A DNA stretch of 64,000 bases from UTCHB3 sp964531325 (GTDB taxonomy: Bacteria > Bacteroidota > Ignavibacteria > Ignavibacteriales > Ignavibacteriaceae): NCBI GenBank assembly GCA_964531325.1, contig CAZHCW010000010.1, positions 62,001-126,000 on the forward strand, given 5' to 3'. Each line of letters opens with the position of its first letter. The stretch's first letter is position 1. Position numbers and translations under genes: made by a program. Under the pieces are notes generated by a model, which worked only from the letters and a program-made list of their open reading frames with translations, searched no databases and was not told where the DNA came from. This document shows, in pieces, positions 1-8,309 of this stretch.

Positions 1-92
1 TGTGATGCAAAATTTTATGATAACAATTACCCCCTTATCTACTACATGATAAATTCAATAAATGTAAACTGTTATTAAACCGGACCTGAAAA

Positions 93-572
93 ATGAATTT
101 ATATATTGTAAGACATACCGATGCCGAATATTTGGGAACAGGCCCGGGAGGTGAAAGACAAATCACCGAAGAAGGTAGAAGATGGTTGGCAAATTCTGTT
201 AAACATTGGGAAAAATTGATCCCCGGGATTGATCTGATAGTCTCTTCGCCTGCACTTAGAACCCAACAAACTGCTGCAGTAATTGCTGGAGGACTTGGTT
301 ATGAAAGTGAAGTTGTGGTTTCCAAAAGTCTGCAAAGTGGAACACCGATTGCAAATATCTATTCTTTTTTACACTCCAACAGCGAAGAAAATATACTGTT
401 GGTTATGCACGAACCCGAAGTTTCATTGCTTACAATGAATGCCACGGGAAGTGGTTCTTTAGAATTATATTTCAAACCGGGGACTTTGGCTAAAGTTGTT
501 TTCCCCGGCAAAATGCGTCCCCATTCCGGGAAGCTGCATTATTTTCTCCCCCCCGATGTATTTGCACAATAA
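93..572 (+). CDS. SixA-like histidine phosphatase family protein
   Basis: This 159-residue protein belongs to the histidine phosphatase (phosphoglycerate mutase-like) superfamily and has the short single-domain length of SixA, which dephosphorylates phosphohistidine on phosphorelay proteins in the cytoplasm. The N-terminal RHTD (His8 as presumed phospho-acceptor, Arg7 beside it) replaces the usual RHG. The second core arginine lies in SPALRTQQTA near residues 52-61, and the second histidine in the MHEPE stretch near residue 106. The substrate cannot be told from sequence; SixA-type activity is inferred from size and motifs. The gene is followed on the opposite strand by the SRP RNA and has no obvious operon partner. 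Confidence 0.8.
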   Translation: MNLYIVRHTDAEYLGTGPGGERQITEEGRRWLANSVKHWEKLIPGIDLIVSSPALRTQQTAAVIAGGLGYESEVVVSKSLQSGTPIANIYSFLHSNSEENILLVMHEPEVSLLTMNATGSGSLELYFKPGTLAKVVFPGKMRPHSGKLHYFLPPDVFAQ

Positions 573-577
573 AAAAA

Positions 578-659
578 GGCTCTGACTACACGAGATACAT
601 GCTTGCCGCTGCTTCCTTCCGGACCTGACGGGGTTGGGCACTCACTTGTTAGCAGAGCC
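578..659 (-). ncRNA. ffs: Signal recognition particle RNA, small bacterial (4.5S-like) type
   Basis: Read on the minus strand the segment holds the universal SRP RNA apical core, GTCAGGTCCGGAAGGAAGCA, with the GGAA-type tetraloop and the symmetric and asymmetric internal loops that bind Ffh. The ends pair as GGCTCTG (653-659 on the plus strand read in reverse) with CAGAGCC (578-584), giving a hairpin of about 82 nt. The 3' end runs directly into seven T residues (571-577 complement), so the terminal helix may also serve as the transcription terminator. The RNA guides nascent membrane and secreted proteins to the translocon together with Ffh and FtsY. It is convergent with the SixA-like gene. 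Confidence 0.93.
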
Positions 660-714
660 AAAAATCAAAATTATTCAGACCTAAATATAAATATATATTT
701 AACAAATGACAAAT

Positions 715-840
715 TGAACTTTAGAACTTGAGAACTTGAGAACCTTAGAACTTGAGAACCTTAGAACTTGAGAACCTTAGAACTCGAGAACTTGAGAATT
801 TGAGTACTGAAGTTCCGAAGTACTGAGGTTCCGGAGTTCT
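715..840. repeat. Intergenic tandem repeat made of 8-nt words (16-nt unit)
   Basis: The stretch is built from near-exact copies of a 16-nt unit, TTAGAACTTGAGAACC, at about 729-744, 745-760, 761-776 and a degenerate one from 777. It then shifts into related words such as GAAGTTCCGAAGTACTGAGG. No reading frame uses it. The same word family on the other strand reappears near 37.9 kb. It lies upstream of the P5C dehydrogenase gene and about 55 bp upstream of the SRP RNA 5' end. Confidence 0.9.
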
Positions 841-918
841 CACCAAATTTCCTTTTGCTCTTACGGTTTTAAAGGTTAATTTTAAAGAATGGAAAAACTT
901 TTTTTCACAGGAGATCAA

Positions 919-2469
919 ATGAGTATTAGCCCATTCAAAAATGAAGCGTTTATCGACTTCACAAAGCCGGAAAATATCGAAAAACAGAAAAATGCGATAG
1001 CTGAAGTTAAGAAAAAATTAGGAGCTGCTTATCCCCTCATAATAGGTGGTAAAGAAGTTACAACAGAAAGAAAATTTAATTCATACAGCCCCTCCAACAC
1101 TGATGAACTTATTGCGGTTTTCAGCAAGGGAGATGTCGATCTTGCAAATACTGCTGTTGATGAAGCTTTAAAAGCTTTTGAGACCTGGCGTTATGTCGAT
1201 CCAAAAGAAAGAGCTGCCCTTCTCTTCAGAGCTGCTGAAATTGCAAAAAGAAGAAGATTTGAGATCAATGCTTACATGATTCTCGAAGCAGGCAAAAACT
1301 TTGCAGAAGCTGATGGCGACACCGCTGAAGCAATCGATTTTATGGAGTTTTACGCTCGTGAAATGTTAAGATATGCAGAAACACAGCCAATCACTCCCCT
1401 TCCGGGTGAACACAATGAACTTGTTTACATCCCGCTTGGTGTTGGTGTAATTATTCCACCATGGAACTTTCCTTTTGCAATTCTTGCAGGAATGTCTTCT
1501 GCTGCAATCGTAAGCGGAAATACAATAGTGCTTAAACCATCTTCAGACACACCGATGATGGGAAGACTCTATTTTGAAATTATGAAAGAAGCCGGTGTTC
1601 CTGATGGTGTGCTCAATTTCCTGCCGGGTTCCGGTGGTGAAGTTGGTGACACCCTCGTAGCTCACCCAAAAGTAAGATTTATCTCGTTTACAGGTTCAAT
1701 GGAAGTTGGTATCCACATTTATGAACTTGCTGCAAAAGTTCAACCGGGACAAATCTGGTTGAAGAGAGTGGTCGCAGAGATGGGTGGAAAAGACAGTATT
1801 ATTGTTGATTCGGATACTGATCTTGATGATGCTGCCGATGGTATCGTCGCTGCTGCTTTTGGATTTCAGGGACAAAAATGTAGTGCCTGCTCAAGAGCAA
1901 TCATCGATGAAAAAGTATATGACACAATGGTTGATAAAATAAAAGAACGAGTTGCCAAAATTGAGATTGGACCTGCAGAGGATAATTTCAGATTGGGACC
2001 TGTTGCAAGTGCCTCAGCCGAAAGAGGTATCTTGAAATATATCGCAATTGGTAAAACCGAAGGCAGATTAATTTGTGGTGGTGAAAAAGCACCCGGTAAT
2101 GGATATTACATTCAACCAACTGTATTTGCTGATGTCGATCCTGAAGCCAGAATTTCTCTTGAAGAGATTTTTGGACCTGTTCTTGCCATCATAAAATCAC
2201 CAAATTTTGAAGAATCTTTAAAAATTTGCAACAATACCATTTATGGTCTTACAGGTGCTGTTTATACAAACGACCGCAGCAAACTTGAGCGTGCAAAAAA
2301 AGAACTTCTTATTGGCAATCTCTATTTAAACAGGAAATGTACCGGTGCCCTTGTTGGAGCCCATCCCTTTGGTGGATTTAACATGTCAGGAACCGACTCA
2401 AAAGCCGGAGGCAGAGACTATCTGTTGTTATTCCTTCAGGCCAAAATGATGAGTGAAAAAATTAAATAA
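919..2469 (+). CDS. pruA: L-glutamate gamma-semialdehyde (1-pyrroline-5-carboxylate) dehydrogenase
   Basis: The product oxidises glutamate-5-semialdehyde to glutamate with NAD+, the second step of proline breakdown. It is a monofunctional RocA/PruA-type aldehyde dehydrogenase of about 516 residues. The N-terminus (PFKNEAFIDF) is the family's usual one. The general-base glutamate lies in AEMGGKDS (about residue 287), and the catalytic cysteine in GQKCSACSR (about residue 321). The ATG at 919 is chosen over the in-frame ATG at 889 because an AGGAGA Shine-Dalgarno sequence sits at 909-914 and homologues begin there. No proline dehydrogenase gene is in the window. A hairpin terminator follows directly. 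Confidence 0.93.
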   Translation: MSISPFKNEAFIDFTKPENIEKQKNAIAEVKKKLGAAYPLIIGGKEVTTERKFNSYSPSNTDELIAVFSKGDVDLANTAVDEALKAFETWRYVDPKERAALLFRAAEIAKRRRFEINAYMILEAGKNFAEADGDTAEAIDFMEFYAREMLRYAETQPITPLPGEHNELVYIPLGVGVIIPPWNFPFAILAGMSSAAIVSGNTIVLKPSSDTPMMGRLYFEIMKEAGVPDGVLNFLPGSGGEVGDTLVAHPKVRFISFTGSMEVGIHIYELAAKVQPGQIWLKRVVAEMGGKDSIIVDSDTDLDDAADGIVAAAFGFQGQKCSACSRAIIDEKVYDTMVDKIKERVAKIEIGPAEDNFRLGPVASASAERGILKYIAIGKTEGRLICGGEKAPGNGYYIQPTVFADVDPEARISLEEIFGPVLAIIKSPNFEESLKICNNTIYGLTGAVYTNDRSKLERAKKELLIGNLYLNRKCTGALVGAHPFGGFNMSGTDSKAGGRDYLLLFLQAKMMSEKIK

Positions 2470-2474
2470 TTTGC

Positions 2475-2499
2475 GGGGAGTGTTTACTCCCCTTTTCTT
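2475..2499 (+). terminator. Rho-independent terminator after pruA
   Basis: GGGGAGT (2475-2481) pairs perfectly with ACTCCCC (2486-2492) across a GTTT loop and is followed by TTTTCTT. It lies 6 bp after the pruA stop codon and separates that gene from sucC. Confidence 0.8.
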
Positions 2500-2524
2500 C
2501 AAAATAATCGACAGGTTTTTATAG

Positions 2525-3697
2525 ATGAAAATTCATGAATATCAGGCAAAAGAGATTCTTAGGAAGTATAATGTCCCTGTGCCGAAAGGCTTTCCTGTTT
2601 TCACACCCGAAGAAGCAGTTAAAGTTGCCAAAGAAGAACTCGGTGGTTCTGTTTGGGTTGTAAAAGCCCAGATTCATGCCGGTGGCAGAGGCAAAGGCGG
2701 TGGCGTTAAAGTTGCTAAATCTCTCCATGAAGTATATGAATATTCCAAAGAAATTCTCGGAATGACTCTGATTACCCATCAGACAGGTCCCGAGGGACAG
2801 GTTGTAAAAAGACTTCTGGTTGAGCAGGGCATCAATATCGAAAAGGAACTTTATATCGGGATTACACTCGACAGAGCAATATCCAAAAATGTTCTAATGG
2901 CTTCCACCGAAGGTGGAATGGAAATTGAAAAAGTTGCGGAAGAATCACCCGAAAAGATAATTAAAGAGACCATTGAGCCTTCTTTGGGGCTTCGTCCACA
3001 TCAGGCACGAAAAGTTGCTTTTGCACTCGGTTTAAGTGGAGTTCAGCATAAAAACGCAGTTAATTTCCTTCTCGCTTTCTACAAAGCCTACGATGCAACT
3101 GATGCTTCCCTTGCAGAGATTAATCCCCTTGTTGTCACCAAAGAAGGTGATGTAATGGCACTTGATGCCAAAATGAATTTTGACGATAACGCACTCTATC
3201 GTCACAGAGATATCATGGAATACCGCGATATCGACGAAGAAGATCCACTTGAAGTGGAAGCTTCCAGATATAACCTTAACTACATTAAACTTGATGGAAA
3301 TGTTGGTTGTATGGTTAATGGTGCCGGTCTCGCAATGGGTACAATGGACATCATTAAACTTGCAGGTGGAGAACCGGCAAACTTCCTTGATGTGGGTGGT
3401 GGAGCAAATAAGGAAACCGTCGCAAATGGTTTTAAGATAATACTTTCTGATCCGAATGTTAAAGCGATACTTATTAACATTTTTGGTGGTATTGTCCGTT
3501 GCGATCGTGTTGCCGAAGGTGTTATCAATGCTGCAAAAGAGATCGATATCAACCTGCCGATAGTCGTAAGACTTGAAGGTACAAATGCCAAAGAAGCCCG
3601 TGAGATGTTGGCTAAATCAGGCCTCAGCCTTATTCCGGCTTCAACTCTCGCTGATGCAGCGGAAAAAATAACACGAGTTCTGGCAGCAAACAATTAA
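2525..3697 (+). CDS. sucC: Succinate-CoA ligase (succinyl-CoA synthetase) beta subunit
   Basis: The beta subunit of the TCA-cycle enzyme that interconverts succinyl-CoA and succinate with formation of ATP or GTP. At 390 residues it matches the family length. The N-terminal ATP-grasp domain shows the HEYQAKEIL start and the glycine-rich GGRGKGGGVK loop near residue 53. The C-terminal CoA-ligase domain carries DVGGGANKETV and NIFGGIVRCD. The alpha subunit (sucD), which carries the phosphohistidine, is not next to it and must lie elsewhere. A weak hairpin and the TPR gene follow. Confidence 0.95.
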   Translation: MKIHEYQAKEILRKYNVPVPKGFPVFTPEEAVKVAKEELGGSVWVVKAQIHAGGRGKGGGVKVAKSLHEVYEYSKEILGMTLITHQTGPEGQVVKRLLVEQGINIEKELYIGITLDRAISKNVLMASTEGGMEIEKVAEESPEKIIKETIEPSLGLRPHQARKVAFALGLSGVQHKNAVNFLLAFYKAYDATDASLAEINPLVVTKEGDVMALDAKMNFDDNALYRHRDIMEYRDIDEEDPLEVEASRYNLNYIKLDGNVGCMVNGAGLAMGTMDIIKLAGGEPANFLDVGGGANKETVANGFKIILSDPNVKAILINIFGGIVRCDRVAEGVINAAKEIDINLPIVVRLEGTNAKEAREMLAKSGLSLIPASTLADAAEKITRVLAANN

Positions 3698-3700
3698 TTC

Positions 3701-3726
3701 CCGTAACTCTGATTACGGCGTTTCAT
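3701..3726 (+). terminator. Possible weak terminator or attenuator after sucC
   Basis: CCGTAA (3701-3706) pairs with TTACGG (3713-3718) around a 6-nt loop, followed by CGTTTCATTT. The stem is short and the T tract is interrupted, so partial read-through into the TPR gene is likely. Confidence 0.4.
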
Positions 3727-3741
3727 TTGACAAGGATATAA

Positions 3742-5175
3742 ATGTCTGACATACAACGAAATAATTATGATTTGGGAAATGACGACTTCAGCGAAAGTTA
3801 TCTTGAAGAGATAATTGAGAAGTGTCGCCTCATCCTGTCTGAAGATCTTCGCGAAGAATCGATTGTATATATCGATAATTCCATTGAGATACTTCTCGAC
3901 AACTATCGTTATGAAGAGGTGTTGGACATTGTGAAAAGACTCATTTCGGTGAATCCTTTCGATTATGAGAATTATTACAGAGCCGGGTTCTGTTTATTTA
4001 GAATGAATGAACCCGCTCTCGCGTATAGAAGTCTGACTAAAGCTCTCACACTGAACCCAAATGATAGCTCGGCTCTTATCGAGAAGGCTATGGTGTGCAT
4101 CCAACTGAACCGCTTGAAGGAAGCCACGAGGTATCTTAAAGCAGCTTATGAGATCGATAAAGACGATCCAAGAACCTATTTTTCTTTTGGAATTATCTTT
4201 AAAAGATTAAAAAAGTATAACAAAGCAATAAAATTCCTTAAAAAGGCGTCAACTCTCGATCCTGAAGACCCGGAAATTCTCTTCTTGTTAGCACACTGCT
4301 ACCGGGATGTAAATAATCAGTCGTTTGCTATGGATACGATTGAAAAGTATCTTGAACTTGAACCCAAATGTTCTGATGGCTGGTTCTTTAAAGGTCAGAT
4401 GCTCGAAAGGCTCAGCAGAATTGAAAGCGCATTAAATGCATTTGCCACATCAATGGCGATCGATCCTTTAAATCTGGCAGCAGTATTCGCCTTTGTTGAA
4501 CTTAATATTAGCCTCAGAAAATATAAGATTGCCTCAGAAAGTTTAAATTCAGCTCTTAACCTGCATCCTGAAAACTTCGCCATCTATTTTAAACTTGGTG
4601 AAATTTCTCTCCTCAAGCAGGATTATTTCACTGCGGCAGAACAATTTACCAAGGCAATAGAGGCTGACAAAAAATTTGCTGGTGCTTATATGGAAAGAGC
4701 ATTCTGCCAACTTAAACTCGGCGAGTTTGCACTTGCTTTACAGGATTTTAGAGACGGGCTTCTTTATTCTACAAAGGAAGGCAAAATATTGTGGGGTCCT
4801 TTTGGCAAATGGGGCTTCCATCTTGGCGAAGATGACAAAGAATATATCGCACACTTTGAAGAGATATTGAAGATTGACGACAGAAGCCATCTAACATGGC
4901 TCCAACTGGCTGAAATCAAATTAGACTACCGTAACCCGCATCACGCTCTGCTTTGTCTCTATAAGGCTCTCGCTGCAAAACCTTTGGATGGCAGAAGCTT
5001 TTATTTATTAGCCAGAATTGCTTATAAACTTGGAAACAATAAACAAGGATTGGTTTACCTGAGGGCAGCATTCAAACGCGATAGTTCGATATTTGCAGCT
5101 TTCCGCAAAAAAAATCCATTGGTGTTTTATTCCAGAGTTTTCCAGAGCCTCTTTGGTGATCTGATGGAGAAATAG
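3742..5175 (+). CDS. Tetratricopeptide repeat protein
   Basis: A 477-residue protein with no signal peptide, made almost entirely of TPR units. At least ten helix pairs can be followed between residues 50 and 460, with the typical A/G-Y-A-P spacing and LNPND, LDPED, LEPK and LHPEN ends to the units. Such proteins are scaffolds for protein-protein contacts; no catalytic motif is visible and the partner is unknown. Its TAG stop shares a base with the GTG start of aroE, so the two genes are probably co-transcribed and translationally coupled. The association with aroE may be only positional. Confidence 0.85.
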   Translation: MSDIQRNNYDLGNDDFSESYLEEIIEKCRLILSEDLREESIVYIDNSIEILLDNYRYEEVLDIVKRLISVNPFDYENYYRAGFCLFRMNEPALAYRSLTKALTLNPNDSSALIEKAMVCIQLNRLKEATRYLKAAYEIDKDDPRTYFSFGIIFKRLKKYNKAIKFLKKASTLDPEDPEILFLLAHCYRDVNNQSFAMDTIEKYLELEPKCSDGWFFKGQMLERLSRIESALNAFATSMAIDPLNLAAVFAFVELNISLRKYKIASESLNSALNLHPENFAIYFKLGEISLLKQDYFTAAEQFTKAIEADKKFAGAYMERAFCQLKLGEFALALQDFRDGLLYSTKEGKILWGPFGKWGFHLGEDDKEYIAHFEEILKIDDRSHLTWLQLAEIKLDYRNPHHALLCLYKALAAKPLDGRSFYLLARIAYKLGNNKQGLVYLRAAFKRDSSIFAAFRKKNPLVFYSRVFQSLFGDLMEK

Positions 5176-6041
5176 TGAATAACATCTCTTTTAGTCCGGA
5201 AACAATAATTACCGGGTTGGCAGCTCATCCTGCCAAACATTCATTTTCACCCTCTATCCACAACACGGCGGCAAGTCTGTTGGGTTTAAATTTTGTCTTT
5301 CTGGCTTTTGATGTACTCCCTGAAAATCTTGAGGATGCATTAAACGGAATGAAAGCCTTTAATATTCGCGGACTAAACCTCTCCCTCCCCCATAAAAAAA
5401 AGGTGCTCCAGTTTCTTGATTCAAAGAGTCTGGAAGTTTCTTATTCAGGAGCAGCAAATACAATTGTTAACGAAAATGGAAAACTCGCGGGATATAACAC
5501 TGATATAAGTGGTTTTACAAAGTCACTTGAAGTATATGACGAGCTCTTCAGAGGAAAACCGGCATTTATCATAGGTGCCGGAGGTGCCGCTTCAGCAGCC
5601 ATATATTCATTGATCGTGAATTTTCATGTAAAAAAAATTCACCTGATCAACAGAACTCTTCAGCATTCGGCAAATCTTGCAGCCAATTATTCAATGTTGT
5701 TTAAGGATGTGCAATTTGAAATTATTCCTCACAACAATCCCAGAGTGAAAACTGCACTATCCAATTCAGGGATTGTGGTAAATACCACCTCTGTTGGAAT
5801 GAGCCCTAACACTGAAGAATTAGTGGATATCCCCTTTGAAGCCCTGAATCGTGATTCACTTGTTTACGACATGATCTACAATCCGTTAAAAACAAAGTTT
5901 CTTGCAGAAGCGGGATATTATGGTTGTCTCACCATAAATGGTTTATATATGCTGCTTTACCAGGCTGCTGAGGCATTTAAGTTATGGACAGGTAAACAGA
6001 TGCCTGTGGAAGAAGTTAAAAAACTTCTCCCACAGTTCTGA
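5175..6041 (+). CDS. aroE: Shikimate dehydrogenase
   Basis: Catalyses NADPH-dependent reduction of 3-dehydroshikimate to shikimate, the fourth step of the chorismate pathway. Length (288 residues) is as expected. The substrate-binding HSFSPSIHN motif is near residue 22 and the catalytic lysine in NLSLPHKKK near residue 73. The Rossmann loop is GAGGAAS near residue 133, followed by NRT and the NTTSVGM motif near residue 205. The start is GTG, overlapping the TPR stop by one base. The product feeds chorismate to the menF-menD genes further on. It converges on the aminotransferase gene with only 8 bp between the stops. Confidence 0.93.
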   Translation: MNNISFSPETIITGLAAHPAKHSFSPSIHNTAASLLGLNFVFLAFDVLPENLEDALNGMKAFNIRGLNLSLPHKKKVLQFLDSKSLEVSYSGAANTIVNENGKLAGYNTDISGFTKSLEVYDELFRGKPAFIIGAGGAASAAIYSLIVNFHVKKIHLINRTLQHSANLAANYSMLFKDVQFEIIPHNNPRVKTALSNSGIVVNTTSVGMSPNTEELVDIPFEALNRDSLVYDMIYNPLKTKFLAEAGYYGCLTINGLYMLLYQAAEAFKLWTGKQMPVEEVKKLLPQF

Positions 6042-6049
6042 AAACAGGT

Positions 6050-7243
6050 TCAGGTAAGTTTTTCCAACCCGCTTTTTAATCTTTTTAATCCTTCAAGAAT
6101 GTTCTTTTCCGAACATGCAAACGACATCCTGACACAATTGTCATTTCCAAACGCATCTCCCGGAACCAATCCAATATTTTCTTCGGCAAGCAGATAAGTA
6201 CACATTTCAGCAGAACACTTTATCATTTCATTTCGAAATGATTTACCATAGAATGATGAAACATCGAAAAATGCGTAAAATGCTCCACCGGGAACCGGAC
6301 ATTTTATTCCGTCGATTTCACGGAGCCCTTTAATTATCAAATCGCGTCTCTCTTGAAACCTGGTTGCCATCATTTCAATCTCAGTGGTTGGTCCTGTCAA
6401 AGCTGCTGTTGCAGCTTTTTGCGATACCGAACAAGCATTTGAAGTGCTGTGACTCTGTAAATTGGCAGCCAAATCGATAATGGATTTAGGTCCTGCAGCA
6501 TAACCGACACGCCATCCGGTCATTGAATATGCCTTTGAGAGACCATTAATCACGACAGTTTTATCTCTCAAGCCGGGATATTGAGCCGGAGAATAGTGTT
6601 GACCACCATCAAATGTTATCTTTTCATAAATCTCATCCGAAATGGTGATTATATCCGTTTCCACTAACACTTCACAAAGTGCTTTTATCTCTTCCGGGCT
6701 ATAAGCTGCGCCGGAAGGATTTGAAGGTGAATTGAAGATAAAAACTTTTGATTTTGGTGTTATTGCTGCTTTTAATTGAGCCGGAGTTATCTTATAACCA
6801 CTCTCCGGGCCTGCGTCAATTACAACAGATTTACCTTGCACTAATTTTACCATCTCCGGATAACTCACCCAATAAGGTGATTGATAAATCACCTCATCAC
6901 CGGGGTTGCACAATGCCATCAATACATTATAAATTGACTGTTTTGCACCGCTCGATACAAGTATCTCACCCGGAGTATATTCCAGATTATTGTCATTTTT
7001 GAATTTAACTATGATAGCTGCTATCAGATCCGGTGTACCGGCATTAGCAGTGTATTTGGTAAAATTTTCATTAATTGCTTGAATTGCCGCATCTTTGATG
7101 AATCCTGGTGTTGGGAAATCCGGCTCTCCGGCACTAAAGCTCAGAACATCTTTTCCTTCGGCTTTTAATTTTTTAACTAATGCAGTGATAGCCAAAGTGG
7201 CACTGCCTTCTACTGATGATACAAGTTTAGATAGATCAGTCAC
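6050..7243 (-). CDS. Pyridoxal phosphate-dependent aspartate aminotransferase (class I/II)
   Basis: A fold-type I aminotransferase of about 397 residues, similar to the Ib aspartate (or aspartate/prephenate) aminotransferases. Visible motifs are the N-terminal FSAGEPDFPTP, the SPSNPSGAAYS segment, the Schiff-base lysine in NGLSKAYSMTGWRVGY, and the C-terminal RMSFACSEKN with the carboxylate-binding arginine. An open frame continues upstream to an ATG at 7339, but that extension lies inside coaD. The GTG at 7243 (sequence VTDLSKLVSS) gives the family's usual N-terminus and is preferred. It probably forms an operon with coaD upstream. Exact amino-acid specificity is inferred. Confidence 0.9.
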   Translation of the reverse strand: MTDLSKLVSSVEGSATLAITALVKKLKAEGKDVLSFSAGEPDFPTPGFIKDAAIQAINENFTKYTANAGTPDLIAAIIVKFKNDNNLEYTPGEILVSSGAKQSIYNVLMALCNPGDEVIYQSPYWVSYPEMVKLVQGKSVVIDAGPESGYKITPAQLKAAITPKSKVFIFNSPSNPSGAAYSPEEIKALCEVLVETDIITISDEIYEKITFDGGQHYSPAQYPGLRDKTVVINGLSKAYSMTGWRVGYAAGPKSIIDLAANLQSHSTSNACSVSQKAATAALTGPTTEIEMMATRFQERRDLIIKGLREIDGIKCPVPGGAFYAFFDVSSFYGKSFRNEMIKCSAEMCTYLLAEENIGLVPGDAFGNDNCVRMSFACSEKNILEGLKRLKSGLEKLT

Positions 7244-7259
7244 AGAACGCTCCCGTATG

Positions 7260-7754
7260 TTATTTAGCGAATTTTTTCTTGAGTGCTTCCTGCACACAAA
7301 GAGGTACAAAATCAGATACTTCCTGCCCCAAAGAGGCAAGATTTCTGATAAGTGATGAATTTACATAGGTATATTTTTCATTTGGCATCAGAAAAACTGT
7401 AGTGATCTCTTCAGCTAATTTTCTGTTCATCAACGCCAGTTGAAATTCGTATTCAAAATCTGAAAGTGCTCTTAATCCCCTGATCAAGGCAACTGCTCCT
7501 TTTTCCCTCGCATGAGCCACAAGCAGGCCTGAGTAGGAACTTATTTCAACACCCGGTACCTCCTTAAGACTCTCACTAAGCAGTTCAAACCGGTGTTCAA
7601 CAGTGAACATCGGTGTTTTTGAAGGATTGATGCCGATGCTTACATAAACCTTGTCAAAGATATCCTTTGCCCTGAGAACTATGTCGATATGACCATTTGT
7701 TACAGGATCAAAAGTACCCGGGTAAATAGCAATTTTCTTCTTTTTTTCGTCCAT
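7260..7754 (-). CDS. coaD: Pantetheine-phosphate adenylyltransferase
   Basis: Transfers AMP from ATP to 4'-phosphopantetheine, the penultimate step of coenzyme A synthesis. The 164-residue length is typical. The nucleotidyltransferase motif TFDPVTNGHIDI (a TxGH signature) is near residues 14-25, and the second ATP-binding motif YVNSSLIRNLA near residue 130 corresponds to the family's ISSTxxR loop. The C-terminus ends in a basic ALKKKFAK tail. It sits directly upstream of the aminotransferase on the same strand and is divergent from the DUF4286 gene across a 100-bp AT-rich spacer. Confidence 0.95.
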   Translation of the reverse strand: MDEKKKKIAIYPGTFDPVTNGHIDIVLRAKDIFDKVYVSIGINPSKTPMFTVEHRFELLSESLKEVPGVEISSYSGLLVAHAREKGAVALIRGLRALSDFEYEFQLALMNRKLAEEITTVFLMPNEKYTYVNSSLIRNLASLGQEVSDFVPLCVQEALKKKFAK

Positions 7755-7854
7755 TTACAACATTTTTTCTAAATTTTTTGTTGATTTCAAATATAATAAA
7801 TATTTATGTAATACACTTTCTTTTAATTTTGGAAACATACAAGGAGTTAAAATA

Positions 7855-8187
7855 ATGATTTATTATTATGTACAGATCAGCGTGGAAACTAAGGTGCAGA
7901 CTGACTGGATTCAGTGGATGCTTGAAGTCCATATTCCTGAAGTGGTTGCGACAGGTCACTTCAAAAATTGTTATTTTCAGCAGATAATTGATCCTCTACC
8001 AACAGGCGAGACAGTATCTTTCCTAACGGTTTATGAGTGTGAATCAGTTGAAAGATTGAGGAAATACCGTGAAAATGATGCCCCTAAACTTATGGCAGAA
8101 CACGAGAAGAAATTTGGTGGTTCTTTCACAGCCACAAGATTTGTGGGTGCCCCTCTCCGTGTTCCCGAGGGAAAAGTTCAATTTTAA
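7855..8187 (+). CDS. DUF4286 family protein
   Basis: A 110-residue cytoplasmic protein that resembles the DUF4286 family of Bacteroidota-type genomes. It has the characteristic opening of a beta strand with repeated tyrosines, then WIQWMLEVHIPEV near residues 20-33. The fold is probably a ferredoxin-like alpha/beta barrel of the ABM type; no function is established. An AAGGAG Shine-Dalgarno sequence precedes the ATG with good spacing. It is a single-gene unit closed by a strong hairpin. Confidence 0.85.
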   Translation: MIYYYVQISVETKVQTDWIQWMLEVHIPEVVATGHFKNCYFQQIIDPLPTGETVSFLTVYECESVERLRKYRENDAPKLMAEHEKKFGGSFTATRFVGAPLRVPEGKVQF

Positions 8188-8194
8188 CGATTTT

Positions 8195-8228
8195 GGGGAG
8201 TGATGTTCAACACCACTCCCCCTATTTC
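8195..8228 (+). terminator. Terminator hairpin after the DUF4286 gene
   Basis: GGGGAGTG (8195-8202) pairs perfectly with CACTCCCC (8214-8221) around an 11-nt loop, followed by a pyrimidine-rich tail (CTATTTCC). Confidence 0.65.
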
Positions 8229-8309
8229 CTCTGTTTTGTGCGCTGATTCATTTTTGCTTCATATTTTATTCATATTTTACGGTGTTATTTTTAATATTTT
8301 AGGCTTGCA

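Noticed and set aside
889..918. ATG at 889 as the start of pruA
   Set aside because: It adds ten residues absent from homologues, while an AGGAGA site directs the ATG at 919.
7244..7339. N-terminal extension of the aminotransferase to an ATG at 7339
   Set aside because: It would overlap coaD by about 80 bp out of frame and adds a non-conserved segment; the GTG at 7243 fits the family.
7824..7831. TAATTTTG, a match to the Bacteroidota -7 promoter element, upstream of the DUF4286 gene
   Set aside because: No TTTG element at the expected -33 distance is seen, and the group may not use that promoter type; too weak to list.
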